Made by a program: the position numbers and the translations under genes. A stretch of DNA of 64,000 bases from Echinococcus granulosus (Eukaryota > Platyhelminthes > Cestoda > Cyclophyllidea > Taeniidae), in assembly GCF_000524195.1 (NCBI RefSeq), contig NW_020170464.1, positions 252,025-316,024 of the forward strand, written 5' to 3'. Under the pieces are notes generated by a model. It did no database searches, was not told the origin of the DNA, and saw nothing but the letters and a program-made list of their open reading frames with translations. Position 1 is the first letter of the stretch; each line of letters opens with the position of its first letter. Of this stretch, positions 13,064 through 23,662 are shown piece after piece.

Positions 13064-15717
13064 TCAGGTATTCATAATTTCCAGCAGAAGTGATTTCAGT
13101 ATGCGTGCTTCGTATGTGACTGTATTCTGGCCAGGATGGATTTGAGCTCCATCCAGTGGCTGGTCGGCGAACACTTTAACGTTTCGCCCATATACTAAGG
13201 AGACAGCAATGCATAAGTTAAGCTCTTAATTTTGTTGACAAAAAGAGTAATCTGATAAGTGAAGTATCAAAACTTTACTTTCACAATGCTCCAGAAAATC
13301 GAGGCAATCCATCAGCACTGAGTCCTTAATCATAATCATGTGTTTGGCCATATTCTCAATCATTGACAAAAAGCAGCGTTTGGCATAGTACCTAGAAAGT
13401 GTTGTGCATTAGAGGTGTGTTTGTATCCGATGCGAAGTCGATTGACGACTTCGCAGGTTTCCTGTCTAGTAGCTTATGGGAGATAACTAAAAAAGTAGGG
13501 GCAGATGTCTACAAGTAAAATGATCACAGAAGCATCAGTGCAATCATACCACGTATCCGTTCCCAACTTTTTCTGGTATGGCTCCAAACTGCGAATGACT
13601 CGGCTGATACCAAAGTCGTAGTTACCACGGGTACAGTAGAGAGTGCCGATGACAAGATTGACAATACAGAGGTGGAAAACTTTCCGCTCTCCACCTCCTC
13701 CGCCACCAAGTCCAAGTGGAGCCTCCTCGTAGGCTGCTGCCTCCTCCTCCTTTTCCAGCTTACGCATCAACTTCTCCGCGTCTGCATTCTCACCCGTCAT
13801 GATGTAGGTGACACAGAGGTTGGCGCTGATTATGGCACTAATGCTCATCAGAGACTCGAAGTGACGACGGACGATGGGCTCGTAGAACTCGCTCGCCTCA
13901 CGATACTTGTTCTCCTGCATGAAGAGCACATGCGCCACGTTCAGCTTCCATGTCTCGTGGTCGTTGCAGAACTCCACCGACTTTCGAAAGATACGCTCTA
14001 CCTGAAAACAACATCACACATCTCATTGGCATTAACATTTTTGGGGCGGTTTTTAAGGTGGTTTCTAAGATTCTAACTTCAGAAGTGCCCAGTAGTATAA
14101 AGGGGTGGCATAATTCAAATTCTACTATTTTTATCTCAACGTATATGACAACCGCTAGTTACACACCTGTTGATAGTTTTGGGCATCCCAGTATATTTTT
14201 GCCTGCTGCATAAGAATCGGAATATACTTTTCAATTGTCATGTCGTACTCATTCACAGCCACCTTTAATGCCTCGTCATCCAGTGCTTTTCGTGCTTCCT
14301 GTATCCGTTTGGTAAGATTTCGCAAATGTTCTGTGCATTTGCCTGACATTTGATCGAGCCGACTAAAAAGACAAAGTAATTTTGGCTTTGAACATCAAAT
14401 GAGCAGATTACAACTAAATCTGCAACGCTGTAGAATGTTTAAAGAGTCCGAACTTTTGCAAATTCACTACCCCTTACTTGTAGGCATCCTGAGGAGCTGA
14501 CTGGCGCATGATTACGGCTTCAATGAAATCATGCAATTCTGGAGTTAAGTATTCAAAGGCCAAAGCAGTGTTTTCAGCCATCACATCAGCCGCAAGGTCA
14601 AAGTACTCGTATTTTATGTAGAGAAGAAGGAGGTTAGCAAAAGTTTCCCTAGGAAATGTGGGCTGTTGTAGTAGGAACTGAAGTTTATGGAATCCTGCAG
14701 CAGGTGCGATGTCCATGTTCATAAGGGCCTGGTTATGTAGGGTTACATGGTCCAATTCTTCCTCTGAACGCGGCGGCATGTCTGTCAAAGCCTCTCGTGC
14801 TGCCATCAAGTTACCCAGGTTGTACTCAATCGCCGCCTTTTTACAACAGAATGTTTCCAGTCATAATACAGCTTTAACAAAGCACCTTGTGTGCTGTAAT
14901 CGGACCTACTTTTAAATTAAATGTTTCTACTAGAGCTGTCTCATGTAGAGTGGTTGTGTTTCCCACACTTCGCACTTCCAAACCCTCAGTAATCATTCCC
15001 ACGCCCAACTCGGGATGATCGTGAATTCCCCTCTCAATTATGTCCGCGATATATTTTAGTGCTTGGGCATATTGTTTCATTTGATAGTAACACAGCGCCA
15101 CATTGTAAGCCAAAGCAGATTGGAATCCAACAATCTAGAAAATTAGTGGGTCATAGGAAGTGTGGCTAAAGTGGACGGCTAGAGGTTTTGTTTGGCAGAC
15201 TTACTGATAGTGACTGTTGGAAACGTTTACAAGCCTCGTTGTACTTTCCTTCTCGGTAGAGAAGGCAGCCGATATTAATACCCGTATCGGGATCCTCAGT
15301 AGAACATTGGTGAACGAAGGCGGCTGCACCGGCAACATCGTCAGTGCCGTAGCGGATGGCAGCCTGCAGCTTTACGACACGCTCTCTAATCTCCGGTTGC
15401 TCCGACTCTGCGGCTACTAAAGCAGCAACCTGCATTGCAGCTTCATTAAGACCTGCGCGGTGAAGGCAGAGTGCAAAGTGGAGGCGGTAGGTTGGGTGAT
15501 TTGGGCATAACTGCGACAGCTGTTCGTAGCAATCTGAGGCCTGTACAAAGTCCTGCGTCTGAAAATAACAGAAAGCGAGGAGAGAGAGTGCAGCTCTTGA
15601 AGTTGGATGTGCGTAGCGCTGTATATTCAGCGACTCAATCGCTTCGGCGTACTTCTTCTCTCTTATGTAACCGTAGATTGTGGATGTAAAGTTGCCTTCA
15701 CTTATTTGCGCCACCAT
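13064..15717 (-). CDS. TTC30: Intraflagellar transport protein 70 / tetratricopeptide repeat protein 30 (complete, 7 exons, 662 aa)
   Basis: IFT70 is a TPR-repeat subunit of the IFT-B complex that carries cargo along the ciliary axoneme and is needed for tubulin polyglutamylation. Exons in transcript order are 15205-15717, 14910-15134, 14478-14836, 14167-14362, 13550-14001, 13279-13391 and 13064-13194. They sum to 1989 nt with agreeing phases. Near-invariant family segments include RYAHPTSRAALSLLAFCYFQ, HPELGVGM, ALTDMPPR, TLHNQALMNMD, YEYFDLAADV, NVAHVLFMQENKY, GNYDFGISRVI, FLEHCE and QNTVTYEAR. The length is almost exactly that of vertebrate TTC30 (about 665). A Gly-rich insert (LGLGGGGGGE) sits in exon 5. 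A good acceptor (TTCTTACAG) lies 10 nt before the ATG, suggesting a trans-spliced leader or a 5' UTR intron. The next gene downstream on this strand starts 217 bp after the stop. Confidence 0.97.
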
Positions 15718-16949
15718 TATAAGAGACCTGTAAGAATGAATAAATGGTTTAGGACATGATTGATCATTAAAGCATAGCGATAAGCGATAAAATAATGAAT
15801 TAGAAATGGTCTATGTCTTAATGCAATGCAATATAGTTTTACATTGCCTTTTGTGACTTACATCGCTGGATTTTTTAGATATATTGGTACATTGCGAGAT
15901 TAGGCAAATAATAATTAGCTATCGGGTAGAGTTTTCATATCTGTAGGAGAGTGGATTAAATATCGACAGAAAATTAGTCCTCATTTGTGGTGATAAAGCA
16001 GTCTAAAATAAGTTTTCCTATGTAAGCAACATAAACATAAACAGAGACCGGGACTTTTTGGCTAAATAGGAATTACTATAAGAATCGTTTCTAGTACGAA
16101 GTGAAATTATGAGAAAATTTCATATGACATTTGGTTATTTAAAAAGCTTGTGAGGTGACTATTTGTTGTCACTTTGGATACATGTTTTTACCCAGGATAA
16201 TTGATAATTTAAGTGGAATATGAAATGCCAGCACACGCGCAGTCGTGCATTAGCGTGCTTTTTGAAAGTGGTTGTCAAGACGTAAATATAAGACAGAACC
16301 AAGGTCAACAAGTTTATTTTTTTCGCGAAACTTCAAGTTTCGTATTTTGTTCACCTTTACGATACTCGAGGACTATTTAAATTTAGAAAAGATAAAACCG
16401 TGCGAAATTCTGTTGTTCAAAAAAGTGAGTTATTTTACCAAATACACCTTGCTACTACTTATATAATATATTTGAGAAATGTATAACTCTCTTCATTCTT
16501 AAAAGAGCTGTTAGGATTTAAACAAAAAAAGGCCAACAAAACAAGGTGATCTACAACCATAATTGCAAAGAGCTTATTAACGGGTATATCAGGTCACTCG
16601 TGAGTAGATGGTCAGTAAAATTACACAAATTTGAAACTCACATGATATTCTATGTTTCTATGAAAACCACGGCCTAATTCAAAACAAGTGCTAAAAATTA
16701 TTTTTAGAAGTAGCACCACTAAACTCTCTTTTTCAAAAAACTCAAACATTTTTCATGATTTTTTTCAAAATTTGTTTTTTAATATTTTATTTGTAAAATA
16801 AAAAATATGAAAGGTATTTTGTAATTTTTTCCTTTTTTTTAATTTGACTAGTACTAAAGTCATGTTAAGCTTCTTCTAATCAAAACTTATTTCGTTTAAA
16901 TTTACCACCCCACCGCAACCATTCAATCTTATTAATCGTCTGTCTCGCT
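15718..16949. promoter_or_regulatory. Divergent intergenic region between IFT70 (minus) and CBP20 (plus)
   Basis: The two genes point away from each other with about 1.2 kb between their start codons, so both promoters should lie here. The sequence is AT-rich, with a poly-A/T-rich stretch near 16,730-16,860. No specific promoter element can be assigned by eye. Confidence 0.4.
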
Positions 16950-18147
16950 ATGCCTAGGACGAAATTTCTCTGTGATGTTTTAGATGAGTCTTTTTATCAA
17001 ACGTCTTATCGAGATCGTCGAAATAATGTAGGTTTTTGGCCGAGTGGTTTTTTTCCGCCTAAGCTTGCAATCTTAAAGTGGGTTTTTCTTATCATTACTA
17101 GGCTTCAAGTCGAGAACTGAATAAATCTCTCCTCAAATCTTCCACTTTATACGTTGGCAATTTGTCCTTTTACACTCGAGAAGAACAGATTTGGGAGCTC
17201 TTTAGTAGGGCTGGTGAGGTGCGCCGGGTTATTATGGGCCTTCACAGGGTTGATAAGACACCCTGTGGTTTCTGTTTTGTGGAGTACGAGGACAGAGAGG
17301 GTGCTGAGATGGCAATGCGATATATCAACCACTGTCGACTCGACGATCGAATTATTCGAACCGATTGGGATGCCGGTTTTGTCGAGGGTCGACAGTTCGG
17401 TCGTGGAAGAAGTGGTGGTCAGGTTAGCCATCATTATCTTTTTCATCCAGTGTATCAAATGAAGAGTGTGTGGTAGTCCTTTAGAATCCTTAGTGTTATT
17501 ATTAATTCTATTATATGTGGTTTTTTGGGGTGAATACTCTGTCGGGGTGGTGTTGCTTCTATATCTTCACCAAGTGGAGTTTGGTTCATCTGTGTTTACT
17601 CCAATAGTCCAGATCAGCATCATTTGAACCCGGTAGTCTACTTAGAATGCCGAGTACGCTCTTTTCCTTTTCACTCACTTATAGCACTTTGAATAAATTA
17701 GTATTGCAAGGAATCACGGACGCTGCCTTAGGGTTTATTTTATTGTGAACCTTAGGAGCAGCTTTATGGCATTTGCTGCCGTTTGCCTCGTTATTGTTTA
17801 GTCATTTACCTTCAGACGTTGCTGTTTGTTTTATCCTTCCGTTTGAAGATCTTATTCGATTATTTGTATCTTCATTTTCACTTTTGTCAGATTTTATCTC
17901 AGTTTTTCGGCGAGTTTTGTCAATCATGGAACACTAGCTCCCAATTTTGACCAAATGTGGAGTGTTGGATAATATTTTTTTTGTGTGTAATGTCAGAAAT
18001 AGCGTTCACCGTTGGAGCAGGTTGTGTCACTGTGCCTAGTTCTTAAAGAGCATTCCAATGTTTTAGGTGCGTGATGAGTTTCGTAAGGATTACGACGCAG
18101 ACAGGGGTGGATACGGCAAGATGGCTCAGAGAATGATACAAGACTGA
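16950..18147 (+). CDS. NCBP2: Nuclear cap-binding protein subunit 2, CBP20 (complete, 3 exons, 159 aa)
   Basis: CBP20 binds the 7-methylguanosine cap of nuclear RNA together with CBP80 and supports splicing, 3' processing and export. Exons are 16950-17027, 17102-17422 and 18067-18147, all phase 0, 480 nt. The RRM carries RNP2 (LYVGNL, 42-47) and RNP1 (GFCFVEY, 82-88). Tyr20 (TSYRDR) and Tyr43 (LYVGN) fall at the same positions as the two cap-stacking tyrosines of human CBP20. The near-invariant blocks [14 protein letters not shown] and [12 protein letters not shown] are present, followed by the C-terminal [14 protein letters not shown]. The protein is 159 residues against 156 in human. A polyadenylation signal AATAAA is at 18192-18197, 45 nt after the stop. 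Confidence 0.97.
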
Positions 18148-18822
18148 TTGCAACCGTTTGGTTTTTTGTTGTCTTTCCTCCTTTTGTAGCTAATAAATGC
18201 AATGTTTTTTACACCTCTGTTTTATTAGAGTGAGCTTGATAATGTATTATGCACTCTTCAATTATTTATTAGGGGATTGCAATGTTATTTTTTCTGACTC
18301 GATTGTCAACTCAGATATCAAAATAGCTGTTAACCTATCCTGGAATATTATTTCAGCTGGTTTTTAGATTCATTAATTGAGTTGTTGCATAACTGAGACT
18401 TCAATTAAACTTCGGTCGGTTAGGTTCGCCCTTAGCATTGAGGCGAATGATTCCACAGCGTCGATTCTCTACGTGTACGAAGTTGAGCTCCCAATTTAGG
18501 TAAGAGGACTACTTAGAATTCTTTAACGTTAATGCCATGATTTTTAGTATTAAACTGTGAACTGATTGTCCTGACGCAGAGAACTTCCTATCATTTGGGT
18601 TGCGGACTGTTCGCATAGACTTAGGTAGCAACCTAGTTCAGAACAGCAAACTAGCAAACTTTTAGCATTTAGAACCCAACGCACATTATTCTGATGTTGG
18701 TTTTTAACTAATCTTAGGTAAAAAAGTAGTCCATCACTTCTTGGCCCCCTCGCTTTCCGTACGCAATGATCTCAGTGCACTAGGGCCCTGTTTACTTCAA
18801 GCCGTACCACTTATGTGTAAAA
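18148..18822. other. Convergent 3' ends of CBP20 (plus) and the 280-aa gene (minus)
   Basis: It contains the CBP20 polyadenylation signal at 18192-18197 and the 3' flank of the minus-strand gene, whose own AATAAA overlaps its stop codon (complement of about 18,824-18,831). Nothing else was recognised. Confidence 0.5.
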
Positions 18823-19958
18823 TCATTTTATTGGTTTGGTAATGTTATCCTTTTGTTTAATTCTATCAAATGTGGTTAGCACACTTTGCAGTTCTCTAAA
18901 ATTGGTTAACTTCATGGATTTCTTTGCGGAAGAATGTGAGTCGGAATAACAAACTGTATCAGCAGATATTATTAACTGCAGAAGGGACCGCATGTTCCGA
19001 TGTCCAATTTCACAAGGGCTTCGGTGAGGCAAGCAGATTGTGACTGCTCAAATAAGCATATGGCTAAATGTGAAGATGTGTTTTTGACATCCACCTACCT
19101 TGTTCACGAAAGCTTTTGAACTCTTGAACGGTCTTCCATTGAGTGATTGAACAGTAGTTCGGTCGGGACATACCCAATTTCTGGATTATTTTCGGTGTGC
19201 CTGCAACTAAGTACCCATTGTTCTTGCATGCCAATTCGGGTAGTTGATAAATAAACCAGTTGAAGCGTTGAATGTAACGGACATCATAGAAGCTAATCTC
19301 TAGAAGTGGGTAGTCTAAAAAGGGAATGATTGTTCCGTGTATAAATATTTGAGTAGCGTTTATTCGGTAGGCTCAAATACACATACTTACCCTTGACATA
19401 CTTTGTTGGATAACTAAGGTTGACTGTAAAGTATTCAACGTGCTGTGGAAATTCGGATTTTAGGTGAAGGGCTTGGAAGAGATCGTTCGCGCCCTTGACG
19501 TCGTCAAAAGACAAAATGATGAGAGTTGTCTGAGAGGTCCAGAAACCACGCAACGGCGTTGTATCCTACATTACAGTCAAAGTTGTACCATTATCCAGTA
19601 TTGTCAGGTACATGAGCATTTCAGATCATCCAGTTCCCTTTCACTTACTTCAACACCTATTCCGAAGATCTCACCTCTGTATGACTCAATGATGGATCTC
19701 CTCTTGAGAATGTAGTTTCTGACTGCTCCAACTGGCTGCATTGATCCATCCACCGTAATCACAGCCAAGCATTGTCCAGTATTTCTCGGAATATCCTTAA
19801 TCCCTTATCACTTGAGCTAATTAAAGTACTCACAAGTAGAAATATTGGTCCCGGCTCTTCGTCGAAAACTGATAAACAAGGGACTATTTTAGTACAGTGC
19901 TGTACTTACCGAGTTGGGAGCACGTCTCCGTTTCATGGGGCTTGAAGGTAGACGACAT
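18823..19958 (-). CDS. Putative tandem DUF1330-like (dimeric alpha/beta barrel) protein, complete, 6 exons, 280 aa
   Basis: Exons in transcript order are 19910-19958, 19834-19868, 19649-19795, 19391-19565, 19099-19314 and 18823-19043. They total 843 nt with all phases agreeing, which supports a real gene. The protein begins MSSTFKPHETE and ends NITKPIK. I do not recognise an orthologue. Two regions show the strand-helix pattern of DUF1330/ABM barrels. The first, at about residues 38-110, runs AVITVDGS, RSIIESYRGEIFG, PLRGFW, LIILSFDD. The second, at about 117-205, runs YFTVNLSY, YIQRFNWFIYQLPEL, NNGYLVAGTP, QWKTVQEFKSF. The fold reading is inference from pattern only. DUF1330 proteins are best known from bacteria and have no settled function. 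No signal peptide or membrane segment is visible. The gene converges on CBP20. Confidence 0.65.
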
Positions 19959-20475
19959 TCTAGCGCCTAACACGTGACGAGCAATTTGAAACTTTGGCAG
20001 CTCTATCTATGCACTATTTCAATGCGATGGAAAAATCAATGAATTCCATCAGCTGTCCAAAGGGTAATTTTGGAATACTTTGTGGGATCACTTAGCCGGA
20101 CGAATTTTCTTAAATGTCTACCGTTGAGTTTGTCCTTACTCAATGTAGCTTTTAATGGTAACTTGACGCATAAAAAATTGTCTTATGTGACCGGGTTCTC
20201 CACCTCTTTTATTTGTGTGATCTTGACCTAGTCAGAACCTTTGCACGGCCATAGTCATCGGTTGCAAGTTCGTCTCGATCCAAATTGATGCAAAAACGAC
20301 GCGGCTTGAGAGTGGAGTTTAAGGATGAGGCACCTTAGATCTGCTCAAAAGGTCGGAGAAATAATGTTTATCATATTTTAGAAATGTGACAAAATCTCGT
20401 GACTTCTATCATTTGAACATTAAGTTTTGAAAAAAATAATGGAGTCACTAAGTTTAGTTATTCAATTTTTCTCCA

Positions 20476-20880
20476 CTATTCACCAAAGAAAACTTTTACA
20501 GATGGTCCTGTCACCCTATTTGAAGGATGGGAGAAGGGCAAGTAAAAGGAAACTTTGTGTAAATCATTCGCCTTGAATGCGGTGTCTCCGAGGCTAGGTT
20601 GGCAGAAGTAGATGTGTCCTCTGGGGGCAACGCCGTCGGTGAAGATGCGGGTAAACCACAACGCCCTGCGTACTAGCTTCAGATGAGACAAGGAGTGAGG
20701 GCGTTGTTAATGGCCACCTCCACTAGTTCATTCTCCACCCAACTTGTTGTGGTCAGCTCTTGTGGTGCTACTTAATCACCTACCTTTGATGACTTGGATG
20801 GTGTGCGTGTCACTCGCCGCTTTTCTGCGTTCCGGCTAAGGGCGGAATTTGCACGCCCTGTCTACTTTAGTAAGTCTCGG
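20476..20880 (-). other. Coding-like block without recognised family
   Basis: On the minus strand this block contains three short stretches with protein-like composition. One ends at a GTAGGT donor (RVTRTPSKSSK), one reads ELTTTSWVENELVEVAINN, and one reads RIFTDGVAPRGHIYFCQPSL up to a stop at about 20,476. The frames do not join into one convincing model. It may be exons of an unknown gene, or a pseudogene. Confidence 0.22.
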
Positions 20881-20984
20881 TTCCTGCTCTCGTTTAGCCT
20901 TCTTTCCCACCGTAGCAATCCATGTATTTATGTGCATGCATGATTCTAGCCACCCGTGCTTTTCTTTGAAGATATTAAAATTTG

Positions 20985-21860
20985 CAAAAGAGCACTTTTT
21001 GTACGCAAATATTTTATTCAATTGAAGTATTTCTCTCAATTTGAACAGCAGTCAACTTCTGCAACAATTGAAAGTTGCAAATTGATGTATATTCACAACA
21101 TTAAGTTAAATATAATTCTTTAAAAAGTTTTGTTGCAGCTTTTGGCACTACTATTAGCCCACTCTTCTCGCAGCTATTTCTTTTTCTATACCTTTCCTTT
21201 TCATGAACTAAACCAATCCTGCCTACAAGGTCAGTGCGCGCCTGTGTAAATAACTTTCTGCACCCTGTAGAGAGGACATCTGACAAGATGAATTGAATGC
21301 GAGATTTGGCTAATTTAGTGGCTACGATGTTTAGGTGCGCAAATTGCAAAGTGGTAGAATGACGAGCGTAATGAATGCACGCTCTTATACACGCATTGCT
21401 CTATCTCCACCTTTGTGATTCATAGCAATTAATGAATGATAGTGGGTGTTGGGAGAGCATTTGTAGGTACTCAATCGGTATAACATGTAAGAGCATATCC
21501 CTTGATGACTTGACCTTATCCCTGGGGTGGAAGTGAATTGGACTATGCCAAAATGAAAGCTAACTAAAGTACCAATTTTAAGTTTAATTAGACCATGAAA
21601 TTCTGGTTCTTTGTCAACACAGTGTTACATCAGCCTAAAACGGGTATACGAATTTGCTGCCATGTAGTGTGAATGGGGGTTTTCTTACATGGCTGTTGTG
21701 AGAGAACTAAAATGAGCACACAAATGGAAAGTGAGGAGGAGAGGCACAATTAATTATCGAACTTGTAGGTGTTGCCCCTACTAGTTACTTGTAGGGAGGT
21801 GGTGGGTATTTGCAACGATGTCCAACACCTATCCTTCTCCTTTCCCACCTCTTTTCTTTC
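20985..21860 (-). repeat. Interspersed repeat B, copy 2 (inverted relative to 3760-4735)
   Basis: The reverse complement of this block follows the copy at about 3,760-4,735 over most of its length, with many substitutions. Matching landmarks include GATAGTAGTGCCAAA, TTGTTGCAGAAGTTG and GTTGGACATCGTTGCAAA (all read on the complement). The open frame 21101-21349 belongs to the repeat. Boundaries are approximate. Confidence 0.7.
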
Positions 21861-23662
21861 CTCCCGGTTGTCAATTAATTCAACCTACTTTTTTACTCTT
21901 TTGCCAACTTAATTACAGTGGTGATGCTGCTTCTTAGTATGATTTATATAGTGCAGTATGTGAGGAAGAATTCCGTTGTGATAATGATTGTTTTTTTGTT
22001 TTTGTGGCCTTGTTGGTGGTGATTATGCTAACTGCTGTGGCACTTTTATTAGTTCTGTTCGCAGATTTTTATTACTATTGTTGTCTAATCGCTACTCTTC
22101 GGAATGTGTATGGTGTCATTACGGAAAGATAATCTGTGAACCTTCGATTCTTCCTTAAAGGCGAATTTATACATATTACCCGATGGTCAGCCTGTCCAAA
22201 CTGATACAATGGCCAATTTCAAGGTCTCTCTTTACCAAAACCGAGAGCTATGCAACCATTATTTTACAAGTTTTATTGTGACAAAAGTAGTCAAAGTTGC
22301 AATGCGGAAAAATTTTTTGAGTAAATTTTTAATACTCGTCATTTTCAAGATCATTTTTGTCTCATTTTTCTTTTGTGCTGGTTTAATTGGCACTTCATTG
22401 GTTTTTAATGTTAGGTTTTTGTCTTAAAAGGTGCTATATCACAATATATACATGGGAACTATTATTAAATACCGAATCCCACTTCGTGACGATGACGTTT
22501 CTGGACCTTAATTTTGGCCATAATGCATCCGATTCGTATGCAGCATTACCTGATGAGCATGAGAACAGTACGAAACTCCGTCAAATACGATTTTCGCCTT
22601 TGTATTACTTTGCGTCTTACTCAGGTAAGAAATATTTGTAAATCATGCGTTGTCTTGCCTTTTGCACACTAATAGGTTCAATGTCTATATTTCAGACGAT
22701 AATTAGTTTTACTCTACAATCTCAAGCATTTTCGTGATTTCTGCATAACAAAGTTGCATTTTGCGTTAATTTAATACTTGTGTCGGTAGACTCTGCCCTA
22801 CATACTAGAAAACTCGCATTCTGTAGGCCCTTAGACAGTGCAGTTAGGAGTCCTGGCGACAAAGGAGAACATATTTAGATCCTGCAGAGCAATAATTCCC
22901 TGCAACAATGACAGCGCAATGAGCAGTTATTTAGAAAAAAGCACTGATATTTAGACCAAAAAAGGTGCAGTCATATAAATTTCGCCGCTTTTGAGCTTAA
23001 ATTGCATATTATAGTCATTGGCTAGCAGTTTAATGCAATTCTTGTGTAAGGTGAAGCTCCTCTGAAACAATCATCTCCTGAACACGATATCTGCGTAGTG
23101 GCCTGGTCTTTTAAAAATTTACTAAGTAGAACTAGGGCAGTGCAGCGGTCTCTTCTCCACCCCCTAACTCTATTTCATAACCCCAACCCCTACTCCACCT
23201 CGCCCTGACTCTACCCTTAACCGGAATCCTAACCTTGACTCCAACTAAAATGGCGCTGCTAAGAAACAACAGCAAAAACCGTTTGCAGAATGAGAATGTA
23301 TATTAACCCTGTCGGATGAGTTTGGCTTGTTGGCAGCAGTGTAGGTGATGCTGGAACAAAATAAGCTTTTGATAAAATCCTAAAATTAATGTTTTATGTA
23401 AGTATGCATATGTTGATTAGCAAAAATCACACGCATAAAACCACACAAAAAATTGACGGAATGCAGAAATGCATGAGGGTGACAAAATGCTGAGAATGTC
23501 ATAAAAAATGGAAGGCTGTTTCCCCCCTTAACGAAAATTCAGAGGGATTGAAGAAAAGTGGTGAAGACAAAGCAAACAAAGACTGAGAGGACGCTGCCGT
23601 ATGCTTTGAAATGTCCGTCTCAATCCCATTGGTAGTAGCAGTAGTAGGTGGATTGTTCTAAA
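21861..23662. other. Intergenic region downstream of MEKK1
   Basis: Mostly AT-rich sequence. One plus-strand stretch ending at about 22,624 (FLDLNFGHNASDSY, then a TCAG/GTAAGA donor) could be an isolated exon, but it has no family match and no partner exon. A pyrimidine-rich patch with repeated CCCTAAC-like motifs lies at about 23,155-23,245. No other feature was recognised. Confidence 0.3.
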
